Below are positions 36,392 through 45,119 of a stretch of 64,000 bases of DNA, in pieces (the first letter of the stretch is position 1; each line of letters opens with the position of its first letter). Location of the stretch: NCBI RefSeq assembly GCF_900475755.1, contig NZ_LS483411.1, forward strand, positions 1,426,001 through 1,490,000, in the 5' to 3' direction. The notes beneath the pieces are model-generated. The model made no database searches and was not told the origin of the DNA. It saw only the letters and a program-made list of their open reading frames with translations. This DNA comes from Haemophilus influenzae. GTDB lineage: Bacteria > Pseudomonadota > Gammaproteobacteria > Enterobacterales > Pasteurellaceae. Position numbers and translations under genes: made by a program.

Positions 36392-37016
36392 AGAATACCT
36401 CAAAGGTCATTTCGCTGGCGACTTTGCCAGCTTTGTCTGAAGATCCAGCTGTTACAGCATAGAATTTGGCTGTCAGGGTAATGTCAAAAGTGTCTCCATT
36501 TGCTTTTGCCCCAAGTTGAGTGCCAGTATATCCACTACTAGCGGAATTATCTGTCGGTAAGGTTTGTTTTGTTACTTTAATCACTTTTCCAGCCTCACTG
36601 CCACTTGTGGCAAAAATTTGGATACCAACACTATCTTTATTGCCTGAATTCTGCACCGTATTTTTTAAATAGTATTGCACGTTCAATCCATTAGTTGTAA
36701 TAACCTTAAGTTCAGCATAAGGCGAAACAAAATAATATTTCAAGCGATTTGCGTTTTTCGTATTCGGCATTTCGCCACAATTTCTTACAGAAAGAGTAAA
36801 GTCTGTTCCGCCAACAGTGGTTCCTTCTCCTGTAAACTGATGGCTTCTTACCCGCCCTAAATCGACGGTTTTTCCCGCGGTTTCGGTGGTAATATTACAT
36901 AATCTAGCTGCAAGCACCTTGCCTGAAAAAGTCACTTTACCGTGATTTGCAGCATAGCCTTGTGGCAAGCCGAATAGCAAAAATAGCACGCCTGCCCATA
37001 AGCTCGTTTTTCTCAT
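36384..37016 (-). CDS. minor pilin, second HifD-like copy
   Basis: 210 residues from ATG 37016 (AAGGAG upstream). The signal peptide ends near PQGYAA. Pilin features are a cysteine pair (ARLCNIT and VRNCGEM), a donor-strand region and the C-terminal MTFEVFYE. It is clearly a paralogue of the next upstream gene: both contain NKDSVGVQ/NKDSVGIQ and KARFYAITNG/TAKFYAVTAG and end in FYE. Canonical hif clusters have one hifD, so this is an extra minor subunit. Confidence 0.82.
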   Translation of the reverse strand: MRKTSLWAGVLFLLFGLPQGYAANHGKVTFSGKVLAARLCNITTETAGKTVDLGRVRSHQFTGEGTTVGGTDFTLSVRNCGEMPNTKNANRLKYYFVSPYAELKVITTNGLNVQYYLKNTVQNSGNKDSVGIQIFATSGSEAGKVIKVTKQTLPTDNSASSGYTGTQLGAKANGDTFDITLTAKFYAVTAGSSDKAGKVASEMTFEVFYE

Positions 37017-37029
37017 TTTAACTCCTTGC

Positions 37030-37650
37030 TTATTCATAAAAGGCAGCAAAAATCACTTCTGCTCGCACATCGCCTGCTTTATCATCTTTGCCATTTGTAA
37101 TGGCATAAAAGCGTGCTTTTAAAGGCAATTTAAAAGCGTGCTTTTTCCCTATTACAACCTCTGCCCCGAGAGTATTCCCATTCGGGCTTAAAACAAGTGT
37201 TTCAGTGGGAGATGACGAGGCATTGTATTTTATTTCAACAGGATTACCTTGTTTGGTTAATAATTGCACGCCAACGCTATCTTTATTGGCACCTGTTTCA
37301 AGATTTGGTAACACACCTTTGGCTAATAAATCAGTCTTGTTTGTGGTATTCATTAACACAAATTTCAGTTTATTGGTTTCATTGATTAAATCGCCGCATT
37401 CTTCCACCCAAAGATCGAAATCTTTTTCGCCTGCGGTTTGGTTGGCTGTGCTAAGTTCATTGGCATACACTGTGCCGAGATCAACTTGTTTATTTTCATA
37501 GCCACTATGCACTTGGCAAGTGCCACCATTTTTAATCGTTACGGTAAATTTTACCCAACCATCAGATGCAGAGCTAAAAGGTGCCACAAATAACAAGCTG
37601 AATAAGCCTATTATTTGGCGGAATAAACCCTGCTTTTTCAATTTTTTCAT
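37030..37650 (-). CDS. hifD: minor pilin subunit
   Basis: 206 residues from ATG 37650 (GGAGG eight bases upstream; an ATG 15 bp earlier contains that site and is rejected). The signal peptide ends near FSSAS. Disulfide cysteines lie in GGTCQVHSG and VEECGDLIN; the C terminus VIFAAFYE is the chaperone/donor strand with penultimate tyrosine. In hif systems HifD joins the shaft to the tip adhesin. It lies 15 bp after the usher stop. Confidence 0.85.
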   Translation of the reverse strand: MKKLKKQGLFRQIIGLFSLLFVAPFSSASDGWVKFTVTIKNGGTCQVHSGYENKQVDLGTVYANELSTANQTAGEKDFDLWVEECGDLINETNKLKFVLMNTTNKTDLLAKGVLPNLETGANKDSVGVQLLTKQGNPVEIKYNASSSPTETLVLSPNGNTLGAEVVIGKKHAFKLPLKARFYAITNGKDDKAGDVRAEVIFAAFYE

Positions 37651-37665
37651 TGGTTTATCCTCCAT

Positions 37666-40248
37666 TTATTGACACACTTTTTCATATTGTTGCATTTGGG
37701 TGGCATTCTCTAAATTCACGCTGTAATCAAAATGGCATTGGTTTTGCTCGCCATTTCCCCAGCTGACTTTGATTGTGCCTTTTGGCTGTTGTAAACCACC
37801 AGCGAACAGCACACCATTTTGCACCACATAGCCGACAAATTGCCCTTGTTCATCATAAGCTTCGGATGCCATTGGCAATAATTCGCCGTTCGTACGGGTT
37901 AAGTTAAACAATACGAGGCGATTACGTTTGGTTTCAAAATCAATCACGTGAATACTATTGGCTCGCGGAATAATTTTTTTCTCCGTACCATCAAATTCAA
38001 TATTTAGCGGTAAATTTTGCGGATCGATACCAATTTCATTAATGCGATAAGGCTGAGTGTAAGGCACAATGGCATTACCGAACCAATCCAACATTTGCCC
38101 TTGTCCGCTATTCACTTCCGCACCAGCTGCACCATCTGCATGCACCACCGCAAAACTGTCGCCAACAGATTCGCCAAAAGTTAATCCATGGCGATGTGCA
38201 ACCACTACACCAGATAAATTAGAACTCATTTGACGAGATCCACGATTATCTCTAGAGGCGGAAGCATCAAAGTCGAAATAAGAATTACGATAACTCATAT
38301 TTGCTGACATATTGCGATATCCCTCTTGTCCTGAGTTGCCATATACGCCATAACTCCATTGACTATTTTTACCAAAACTTCCATTGATACCAATTTGGCT
38401 ACTGCTATTACCTGCCGAATTACGTGCGTAATTAGACGAAAGTGAATGGTTATGACCTAACGGCACACTCATACTCAAATAAATTTGGTTATCACGCTGC
38501 CCACTTTGTCGATCAATCGTTTGTGAAAAGCCGATTTGATAACTTAGCCATTTAAAACGATTCGCATAAGAGAGTTGATATTGATGATAACTGCCTGATT
38601 TATTCCAATAATTACGTGTTGCGCCAACTAAATATAAACTTCCCCATTTATCAAAATCTTGAATAATGGATAGTTGATACTGATTTTTAGGGCGAGGCGA
38701 TAACACAGAAAAAAAGCTTTTCCCAATGACATGATTCGCATTAATCACGTCACTTAAACTATAAAAATCACGAGAAGAATAACGATAAGCTGCTAGCGTA
38801 ATATTGGTGCGAGTGCGGTTAAAATTAATACTGTAATTACCATGTAAACTATAACCTTTTCTCACGCTTGGCTGTGTGTTCATTGCACCATTTTCATCCA
38901 CAAGACTGTGCGGCAAAAAGGTACTACGAGTCCAAGTACTATCTACAGAAAACGCACCAATCGGGGTATTCAATCCTAACCCTAACGCACCTGACAAGTA
39001 ATTTTTACTATAAGTCACACCCGTATTAATAGTGATATTATTATATAAACCATATTGCAACATACTTTGTGCGACATTATCAGGATAGATTTCTTCCCCG
39101 CTGCGATAACGCCCTGCAGCGAGTTGATAGCGGAATTGTCCCATTCTAATCAGTGGGGCAACATTAGAAAACGGCACGATAAATGACCGCACTTTTCCGT
39201 CTGCCTCTTTGATTTCCACCGTGAGATCGCCGTTATAGCCACTAGAATAAAGATCATCGATCACAAAAGGCCCAGGCGTGACATTAGTTTGATAAATGAT
39301 ATTGCCATTTTGATAAATGCTCACTACGGCATTACTATTTGCAATACCTTGCACACGAGGCGCAAAACCAAGTTGTGATGGCGAGAGCATTCGATCATCA
39401 GAAGAGATATCAATACCACGTAATGCAAACCCTTCAACAACTTGTCCAGATGTATAAAAATCGCCTAAAGTAACCAGCCCACGAATCGGTGCAAAATCTC
39501 TCTGTACATAGGTTTCGTAAGTTTGGTATGGCGTATTGTAGCTTTGACCTTCACTTTGGCTCCAACTTTTTGAACCAGAATGACGAAATGCCCAGTTACC
39601 TAAATTAACCCCTGTTCGCAAATTTAAAAACATTTGCGAAGATTGCGAACCTTGGTTTGCATAACGACTGTGGTTAATATTGTAATCAGCAAACGCTGCC
39701 ACATCGCCTGTTTGCCAACGGCTTGGCGCAATGTAATCGCGAGGACGATTAATTGTTAAGGCTTGTGCAATCGTAAATTCTAAACGCTGTTGCCCTGTAT
39801 TAAATACCGCTTTCCCATCAGGAATTGCTTCTTGAATAAACACGCACTCATTCTCACTTGGGGAGCGTTTGATAGCAGCTGATTCTAAATCCAACAAGGC
39901 TTCTAATTCAGGGGTAAAACAAAGCTGTGCAAAAGGTATATTTGCATTTTCATTATCACGAAAACGCAATGTCATTTCGCCTTTTTCTTTGCCATTTACC
40001 CAAACAGCAGCGGGGTATTCTCCAGGTAATACGCTGTTTTTTTGTTGAAAACGTGCAACATCAATGTTAGAACCATTACCGCCCATATTCAAAAAGCCAG
40101 CACTAAATTCCACATCTTCATCTTCTACATTCAAGCTTTCTTTTGGTGTATTTGGTACGTTTTCCGCCTTTGTATACAAGGGGAAAAAAGCCAATCCAAT
40201 TAAAAAACCAATTAGACTTAAATGCGGATTAAAAGAAAATTCTCTCAT
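37666..40248 (-). CDS. hifC: outer-membrane usher
   Basis: 860 residues, the usual usher length. Signal peptide near residues 1-28. The N-terminal chaperone-binding domain has FSAGFLNMGGNGSNIDVARF near 48. The 24-strand barrel follows with its plug (GFAPRVQGIANSNAVVSIYQ near 290, NAPGPF-like VTPGPFVIDDLYSSGYNGDL). The C-terminal domains end FDYSVNLENATQMQQYEKVC with a terminal cysteine. It secretes and assembles pilin-chaperone complexes. GAGG precedes the ATG. A 430-bp repeat-filled gap separates it from hifB. Confidence 0.93.
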   Translation of the reverse strand: MREFSFNPHLSLIGFLIGLAFFPLYTKAENVPNTPKESLNVEDEDVEFSAGFLNMGGNGSNIDVARFQQKNSVLPGEYPAAVWVNGKEKGEMTLRFRDNENANIPFAQLCFTPELEALLDLESAAIKRSPSENECVFIQEAIPDGKAVFNTGQQRLEFTIAQALTINRPRDYIAPSRWQTGDVAAFADYNINHSRYANQGSQSSQMFLNLRTGVNLGNWAFRHSGSKSWSQSEGQSYNTPYQTYETYVQRDFAPIRGLVTLGDFYTSGQVVEGFALRGIDISSDDRMLSPSQLGFAPRVQGIANSNAVVSIYQNGNIIYQTNVTPGPFVIDDLYSSGYNGDLTVEIKEADGKVRSFIVPFSNVAPLIRMGQFRYQLAAGRYRSGEEIYPDNVAQSMLQYGLYNNITINTGVTYSKNYLSGALGLGLNTPIGAFSVDSTWTRSTFLPHSLVDENGAMNTQPSVRKGYSLHGNYSINFNRTRTNITLAAYRYSSRDFYSLSDVINANHVIGKSFFSVLSPRPKNQYQLSIIQDFDKWGSLYLVGATRNYWNKSGSYHQYQLSYANRFKWLSYQIGFSQTIDRQSGQRDNQIYLSMSVPLGHNHSLSSNYARNSAGNSSSQIGINGSFGKNSQWSYGVYGNSGQEGYRNMSANMSYRNSYFDFDASASRDNRGSRQMSSNLSGVVVAHRHGLTFGESVGDSFAVVHADGAAGAEVNSGQGQMLDWFGNAIVPYTQPYRINEIGIDPQNLPLNIEFDGTEKKIIPRANSIHVIDFETKRNRLVLFNLTRTNGELLPMASEAYDEQGQFVGYVVQNGVLFAGGLQQPKGTIKVSWGNGEQNQCHFDYSVNLENATQMQQYEKVCQ

Positions 40249-40267
40249 AATACCTCGTTAATAATTA

Positions 40268-40347
40268 CGTGGCTTACGCTCACGATAAAATGAATATAAC
40301 CAACGATAACAATTTGAATTAAACGCGTGGGCTCACGCCCACCCTAC
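40268..40347. repeat. two dyad copies upstream of hifC
   Basis: A degenerate copy (CGTGGCTTACGCTCACG, 40268-40284) and a fuller one (40326-40347, with GTGGGCTCACGCCCAC) lie in the opposite orientation to the tandem array that follows. They sit in the hifC leader. Between them the DNA is AT-rich with no gene. Confidence 0.65.
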
Positions 40348-40392
40348 ATTAATCACTCTCACAACATTAAATATTGTGCGTATCCATTACTT

Positions 40393-40677
40393 GAATATAT
40401 TTCATCGCATCGCCCCAACACCTCGTAGGGTGGGCGTAAGCCCATGGTAAAATGAATATATTTCATCGCATCCCCAAAAACCTCGTAGGGTGGGCGTAAG
40501 CCCACGGTAAAATGAATATATTTCATCGCATCGCCCAAAGCCTCGTAGGGTGGGCGTAAGCCCACGGTAAAATGAATGTATTTCATCGCATCCCCAAAAA
40601 CCTCGTAGGGTGGGCGTAAGCCCACGGTAAAATGAATATATTTCATCGCATCGCCCCAAAACCTGTAGGGGGCATAC
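40393..40677. repeat. 60-bp tandem repeat array carrying the dyad
   Basis: Four full units start at 40393, 40453, 40513 and 40573, and a degenerate fifth starts at 40633. The period is exactly 60 bp. Each unit holds AATATATTTCATCGCAT, then CCTCGTAGGGTGGGCGTAAG and CCCACGGTAAAATG. Units differ at a few bases (CGCCCCAACA, CCCCAAAAA and CGCCCAAAG variants alternate). In RNA each unit forms a short hairpin. The array lies between the chaperone stop and usher start of one operon. It is not a CRISPR array: there are no unique spacers. Confidence 0.9.
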
Positions 40678-40679
40678 GG

Positions 40680-41387
40680 TTAATTAATGGTTGATTCGCC
40701 TGCTACGTCGCCGCCATAATCATTAATTAACGACCATTTCACTTTTTGTCCGTTATTTACACCTTTTACGTCAAATTCTCCTTGGCTAAAAGGGGCGACC
40801 ATCACAGCTTCAGGGGCGGATTTACCACCAACTGTGGCTTGTGTAAAAGTTAAATAATAAGGTGTTGGATTATCTGCCCAAAGTTTGCCGCCTTTGGCTT
40901 GCCAAGACACTTTTTTGTAGGCTTCTGCTGGTGGATAAGGCAAATTGCTTGGGCGGTAAAAGAGTTTTAAACGGCTACGCACCGAAAACTGCAAATAATT
41001 CGGGTTGTCTTTTAAATAGGCTTTACTTGGTTTAGGTGGAATATCCAATAAGTTAAAATAATAAAGCGATTCGCGATCTTGTGGTAAAGCTTGTGTGCCA
41101 GTAAAGGTGATACGCAAGGTTTGCCCTTGATTCCCCTCCACACGCGTGACGGGTGGCGTAATAATAAATGGCACCTGTGCTTGGCTGCCTTGTTTGTCTT
41201 CAATCCAGCTTTGCACCAAAGCAGGGGAAGAATCTTGATTATTCAATTGCACATTGAGACTGCTTTGATTCCCTGGGTAAATTAAACGCGTACCCAGAAT
41301 AATCACACTAGCGTGAGCGGAAAAGGTGGCAAATAAACAGGATAAAATCGCAGAAATAAAAATAGATTTTTTAGAAAAGGACAACAT
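40680..41387 (-). CDS. hifB: periplasmic pilus chaperone
   Basis: 235 residues. The signal peptide ends near FSAHA. PapD-like features: TRLIYPGNQSSLNVQLNNQD with the conserved arginine near 33, ESLYYFNLLDIPP near 115, and the lysine in RSRLKLFYRPSNLP near 140 that anchors the pilin C terminus. It caps pilins before delivery to HifC. In typical hif clusters it is divergent from hifA; here both point the same way, with a hairpin between them. Confidence 0.93.
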   Translation of the reverse strand: MLSFSKKSIFISAILSCLFATFSAHASVIILGTRLIYPGNQSSLNVQLNNQDSSPALVQSWIEDKQGSQAQVPFIITPPVTRVEGNQGQTLRITFTGTQALPQDRESLYYFNLLDIPPKPSKAYLKDNPNYLQFSVRSRLKLFYRPSNLPYPPAEAYKKVSWQAKGGKLWADNPTPYYLTFTQATVGGKSAPEAVMVAPFSQGEFDVKGVNNGQKVKWSLINDYGGDVAGESTIN

Positions 41388-41423
41388 ACATCACTCTCTT
41401 AGCATAAATAATGATACCGAAAA

Positions 41424-41441
41424 GCCCACCAAAAGGTGGGC
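41424..41441 (-). terminator. hairpin between hifA and hifB
   Basis: GCCCACC and GGTGGGC form a 7-bp GC-rich stem with an AAAA loop, followed on the minus strand by TTTT. It lies 25 bp past the hifA stop. It may act as a leaky terminator, giving much pilin message and less chaperone/usher message. Confidence 0.6.
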
Positions 41442-41465
41442 AAGGGAATAAACGTAATATTTTGA

Positions 41466-42071
41466 TTACTCGTATGCTAAGTCTAATTCAGCTTCTGCTT
41501 TTACTTTACCTGCTTGAGATTGGCCTGTTGCGTAGTAACGGGCAAGGAAGTTTATCGCTGGCGTTGTAGAAAGATCAGTTACGCTTAATTTAGCATCAGC
41601 ATCATTTTGTCCAATTTTTAATCCATTGCCGTTAATATTAGCAAATTGAATATTAACATTTGTAGCTGGATCATTAGTCTCAATATTTTTTAATGTAAAC
41701 TGATTAGCAGTATCTACTTTTTCAGTATGGTTAAAAGTAACAGAGACTTTATTTTGAGTAGTTTGATGAACTGTACCTACATGTGGAGTATGAACGCCAT
41801 TTGTAACGGTACAGTTTTCTAAATGAATAGTAACTAATTGTTGAGCTGCCACGTTACCTGTTTGTTTTAAACTATTTGTGCCTACTTTATCCAAAGTGAC
41901 AACTTTATTTCTATCATTTGTAGAAATTTCACAAGTTTGAGTCACAACTTCACCATTAACGGTAATTTTTGCATGAGTTGCGGGTTGGTTTTGTGTTGTT
42001 ACCGCCGTTGCAAACGCACTATTAGCACCAACCACCCCTAATGCTAATAAAGCTAAGATTGTTTTTTTCAT
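41466..42071 (-). CDS. hifA: major pilin
   Basis: 201 residues from ATG 42071, chosen for its AGGATG ribosome site and clean signal peptide MKKTILALLALGVVGANSAF; longer upstream starts add a non-signal extension. Mature features: cysteine pair in QTCEIST and ENCTVTN, a threonine/asparagine-rich body, and a C-terminal AELDLAYE with penultimate tyrosine. It forms the pilus shaft. The T17 tract of its promoter lies about 97 bp upstream of the start. Confidence 0.88.
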   Translation of the reverse strand: MKKTILALLALGVVGANSAFATAVTTQNQPATHAKITVNGEVVTQTCEISTNDRNKVVTLDKVGTNSLKQTGNVAAQQLVTIHLENCTVTNGVHTPHVGTVHQTTQNKVSVTFNHTEKVDTANQFTLKNIETNDPATNVNIQFANINGNGLKIGQNDADAKLSVTDLSTTPAINFLARYYATGQSQAGKVKAEAELDLAYE

Positions 42072-42163
42072 TTTAAACATCCTATATAAAAACTTTAGAA
42101 TAAATTTCATCCTAGATTGGATGACCACGTTTAAACCCGATAATTTAGAGTGAAAACTTACCT

Positions 42164-42190
42164 ATTCTAAAAAAAAAAAAAAAAATGCAA
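42164..42190 (-). promoter_or_regulatory. hifA promoter with homopolymer spacer
   Basis: On the minus strand, TTGCAT (42190-42185) and TAGAAT (42169-42164) resemble -35 and -10 hexamers, and the 15 bases between them are all T. The whole T run is 17 (42169-42185). A spacer of 15 is shorter than the optimum of 17, so this copy number would be weak; slippage by two bases would restore it. This is inference from sequence; no start site was mapped. Confidence 0.6.
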
Positions 42191-42253
42191 TCTGTATAAA
42201 TATCAGGGTAATTTAATAAATTTCTTTATTTTTCTAGATATTAAGCAAAAAAA

Positions 42254-42280
42254 AACGCTTGTAATATAACTACAAGCGTT
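42254..42280. terminator. terminator of the modABC operon
   Basis: AACGCTTGTA and TACAAGCGTT form a 10-bp stem with a 7-base loop, flanked by A9 and T6 runs, so it can act on either strand. It lies 45 bp after the modC stop and just upstream of the hifA promoter. Confidence 0.9.
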
Positions 42281-42324
42281 TTTTATATTATGTCGTATTA
42301 GTGTTTTATTCAGTAAAGCGTTTA

Positions 42325-43380
42325 CTACATCACCGACACCGCTTTAATCTGAACATAAACATCTTGCCCAACAGCAAAACGCAGTTCATTTTGCGCCCAT
42401 TTACTGATGCTTGCCCAAATCTTATGCCCTTCCACTAATACGGCAAGATCCACTCGAGAATCTTGTATCTCAATTTGTGTAATTTTGCCACGTAAAATAT
42501 TACGAATGCTTGTTTGTTCTGGCTTTTGCAGTGTAATAGAAACATCTGAACTATAAATACAAACTCGCACTCGTTCGCTTACATTCGCGGGCACTTGATG
42601 AATCCAAAGTGCTTGTTCGCCTAACGAAAGTGCGGTCATTTTATAAGGTGGATTATGCAAATAAACAGGCAAGGCAAGTACACTACTCTGTTCGCTTTCC
42701 CCTTTCCAAGGGGCAAAAATAGCACTATTCCAAATTTTTTCTACGCTGTCATAGGCTTTCACAATGCCGTTTTCCATCAGCACAACGCGATCAGCTAAAC
42801 GCAACAATTCGTCCAAGCTATGTGTAACATATAAAATCGGGATATTAATTTCTTTAGAAAGACGTTCCAAATATTGCATTAGCTCGCGTTTGCGGGGAAC
42901 ATCAAGGGCTGAAAGAGGTTCGTCCATGAGCAAAATATCTGGATCAGTCAGCAACGCGCGCCCGATTGCCACACGTTGTTTCTCTCCACCAGAAAGCGTG
43001 AGCGGATAACGCTTTAATAAATGAGTAATGCCGAGAAGATCGACAATATAGTTAAAATCATCTTGCGAGACATTTTTCATGCCATAACGCAAATTGCCTT
43101 TCACACTGTAGTGAGGAAATAAGCGCGCATCTTGGAACACATAGCCAATTTTACGCAAGTGGGTCGGCAAGCATTCTTGGCTTTCCATATCCACTAAAGT
43201 GCGGTCATTTAAACGGATAAATCCTTCGTCTGGTTGTATCAAACCACTGACAAGATTAATCAGCGACGTTTTGCCAGAGCCAGACAAACCGAAAATAGCT
43301 GTCACGCCTTGATCTGGTACTTGTATATTCGCTTGCAAGGCAAGTTGCCCGAGCTGTTTTTTCACATTAATCTGCAACAT
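42325..43380 (-). CDS. modC: molybdate ABC transporter ATP-binding protein
   Basis: 351 residues. Walker [17 protein letters not shown] near 30-45, signature [16 protein letters not shown] near 127, Walker [13 protein letters not shown] near 150, H-loop [12 protein letters not shown]. The C-terminal Mop-like domain (about 285-345) binds molybdate. It energises ModB. The start overlaps the modB stop by 14 bp. Terminator 45 bp downstream. Confidence 0.95.
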   Translation of the reverse strand: MLQINVKKQLGQLALQANIQVPDQGVTAIFGLSGSGKTSLINLVSGLIQPDEGFIRLNDRTLVDMESQECLPTHLRKIGYVFQDARLFPHYSVKGNLRYGMKNVSQDDFNYIVDLLGITHLLKRYPLTLSGGEKQRVAIGRALLTDPDILLMDEPLSALDVPRKRELMQYLERLSKEINIPILYVTHSLDELLRLADRVVLMENGIVKAYDSVEKIWNSAIFAPWKGESEQSSVLALPVYLHNPPYKMTALSLGEQALWIHQVPANVSERVRVCIYSSDVSITLQKPEQTSIRNILRGKITQIEIQDSRVDLAVLVEGHKIWASISKWAQNELRFAVGQDVYVQIKAVSVM

Positions 43381-44056
43381 TTCCTTGTCCTAATTTTTTC
43401 TGCATTCGCTTGCTCAACCACTCTGACAATAGCAAAGAAATCAATGAAAGAATGATGGCCAATAAACATAAGCGAGCGGTTTGTTCTTCTGCACTAGGTG
43501 TTTGAATAAAAGAATACATCGCAAGGGGAATGGTCTGAGTTTCGCCTGCAATATTCGATACAAACGTAATAGTCGCGCCAAATTCTCCTAATGATCGTGC
43601 AAAACCAAGCACTAGCCCAGCTAAAACTCCTGGTAAAGAAAGTGGCAAGGTTATTGTAAAAAATACACGCCAAGCGGAAGCACCCAATGTTTGCGCTGCT
43701 TGCTCCAATTTAATATCAATATTTTCTAAAGAAAGTCGAATCGCGCGAACTACCAATGGAAAAGCAACCACTGCAGAGGAAAGCACCGCACCTTTCCAAC
43801 TAAAACCAAAAGATAAGCCAAACCACTGATATAAATACTTGCCAATGAAACCATTGCGCCCCATTGCCACAAGCAATAGATAACCGATAACCACAGGTGG
43901 CAATACTAAAGGCAAATGAATTACGCCAGTAATCAGGGATTTTCCATAGAAGTTTTTGCGCGCTAAAAGCCACGCAACAAAAATGGCTAACGGCAAACTC
44001 CAAAGCATAGAACTGACGGCGACACTCAAACTTAAATTAATCGCTGAGATTTCCAT
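43367..44056 (-). CDS. modB: molybdate ABC transporter permease
   Basis: 229 residues from ATG 44056, which aligns with E. coli ModB; longer upstream starts lack support. Five or six helices; the EAA loop that contacts ModC is [20 protein letters not shown] near 134. Typical segments: [20 protein letters not shown] near 50 and [17 protein letters not shown] near 175. It lies 161 bp after modA and overlaps modC, so the three are one operon. Confidence 0.92.
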   Translation of the reverse strand: MEISAINLSLSVAVSSMLWSLPLAIFVAWLLARKNFYGKSLITGVIHLPLVLPPVVIGYLLLVAMGRNGFIGKYLYQWFGLSFGFSWKGAVLSSAVVAFPLVVRAIRLSLENIDIKLEQAAQTLGASAWRVFFTITLPLSLPGVLAGLVLGFARSLGEFGATITFVSNIAGETQTIPLAMYSFIQTPSAEEQTARLCLLAIILSLISLLLSEWLSKRMQKKLGQGNVAD

Positions 44057-44217
44057 TGGCGTCAAATTGAAAAATGAAAAAAATTGGGTAATCAAATAAA
44101 TAGCCTCTCTGTTTAAATACCTGATTGATGGGAAAAATCCCACATTTACGAGAGATATAATAACGCGAATAACAAAGGGCAGAAATATCTGCCCTTAATA
44201 AATGTTAAAATGCCATC

Positions 44218-44982
44218 TTATTTTGCAGAGAAACCATATCCCACAAGCACTTTCTTCGCAGCATCTGATTCTAAATATTTCAAGAAATCGCGAGAATCCG
44301 AATTATCATGACCTTTTACAATAGAAACAGGATAAACAACGGGTTTATGGCTATCCGCAGGGAAAACACCAACTGTTTTAACTTGTTGGCTCACTTTTGA
44401 GTCAGTGCTGTACACAATACCGTAAGGTGCTTCTGCACGTTCAACTAAAGCTAATGCACCACGCACATCTTTTCCACGCGCTAAACGATCTTTTACCTTA
44501 TCCCATAAATTTAATTTGGTTAATGCTTCTTCTGCATATTGACCAGCAGGCACGTGTGCAGGATCGCCAACAGATAAATAGCTATCTTTTAGTGCGTTAA
44601 TCCATTCGCCTTTTGCAATATCCACAGAATTTACCGCACTTTTTGCTGGTGCGATTAAGACTAAATCATTACCCACTAAAACTTTTTCGGTTTCTTTCAC
44701 AGTTAAGTCTTTTTCAGAAAGATATTTCATCCATTTATTGCTTGCAGAGACAAAAATATCTGCTGGCGCGCCTTCTTCAATTTGTTTTGCTAAAGTTGAA
44801 GAAGAAGCAAAAGAAAACACTACTTCATTTTTCGGGTTTTGTTTTGCGTAATCTTTTGCAACTTGTTGTAAAGCATCTGTCATTGAAGCCGCTGCAAATA
44901 CAGTCACTTTAGCAGATGCCGCAAAAGAAAATCCTAATCCTGCGATTAAAAGTGCGGTTGAAATTTTCGTTAATTTTTTCAT
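44218..44982 (-). CDS. modA: molybdate-binding periplasmic protein
   Basis: 254 residues with a signal peptide ending near FAASA. Ligand-binding segments typical of ModA: FAAASMTDALQQVAKDYA near 29, FSFASSSTLAKQIEEGAPAD near 60, GDPAHVPAGQYAEEAL near 138 and ERAEAPYGIVYSTD near 180. It delivers molybdate to ModBC. Divergent from modE across 137 bp that holds an inverted repeat. Confidence 0.95.
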   Translation of the reverse strand: MKKLTKISTALLIAGLGFSFAASAKVTVFAAASMTDALQQVAKDYAKQNPKNEVVFSFASSSTLAKQIEEGAPADIFVSASNKWMKYLSEKDLTVKETEKVLVGNDLVLIAPAKSAVNSVDIAKGEWINALKDSYLSVGDPAHVPAGQYAEEALTKLNLWDKVKDRLARGKDVRGALALVERAEAPYGIVYSTDSKVSQQVKTVGVFPADSHKPVVYPVSIVKGHDNSDSRDFLKYLESDAAKKVLVGYGFSAK

Positions 44983-45004
44983 AAATCATCTCCTATGATT
45001 GAAC

Positions 45005-45038
45005 GTTATTTACTTAATTATATATTGAAATAAATAAC
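45005..45038. promoter_or_regulatory. inverted repeat between modA and modE, candidate ModE operator
   Basis: GTTATTTA (45005-45012) and TAAATAAC (45031-45038) are exact inverse complements with an 18-bp AT-rich gap. ModE boxes in other bacteria are also GTTAT/ATAAC-type dyads with an AT-rich centre. It lies 23-56 bp upstream of the modA start, a repressor position. Confidence 0.5.
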
Positions 45039-45119
45039 AATCATATAGCAAAAGAAAAATTATTTAGTAAAATATATAACGCTTAGGCTTACCACTTAGG
45101 ATTACTTAGGAACAGCAAA

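Noticed and set aside
40359..40659. Overlapping minus-strand ORFs of 85 and 95 residues with 20-residue repeats
   Set aside because: The repeats follow from the 60-bp tandem array, whose period is a multiple of three. There is no ribosome site, and two frames give equally repetitive products.
40393..40677. CRISPR array
   Set aside because: Units are contiguous and near-identical over the full 60 bp, with no unique spacers and no cas genes in the window.
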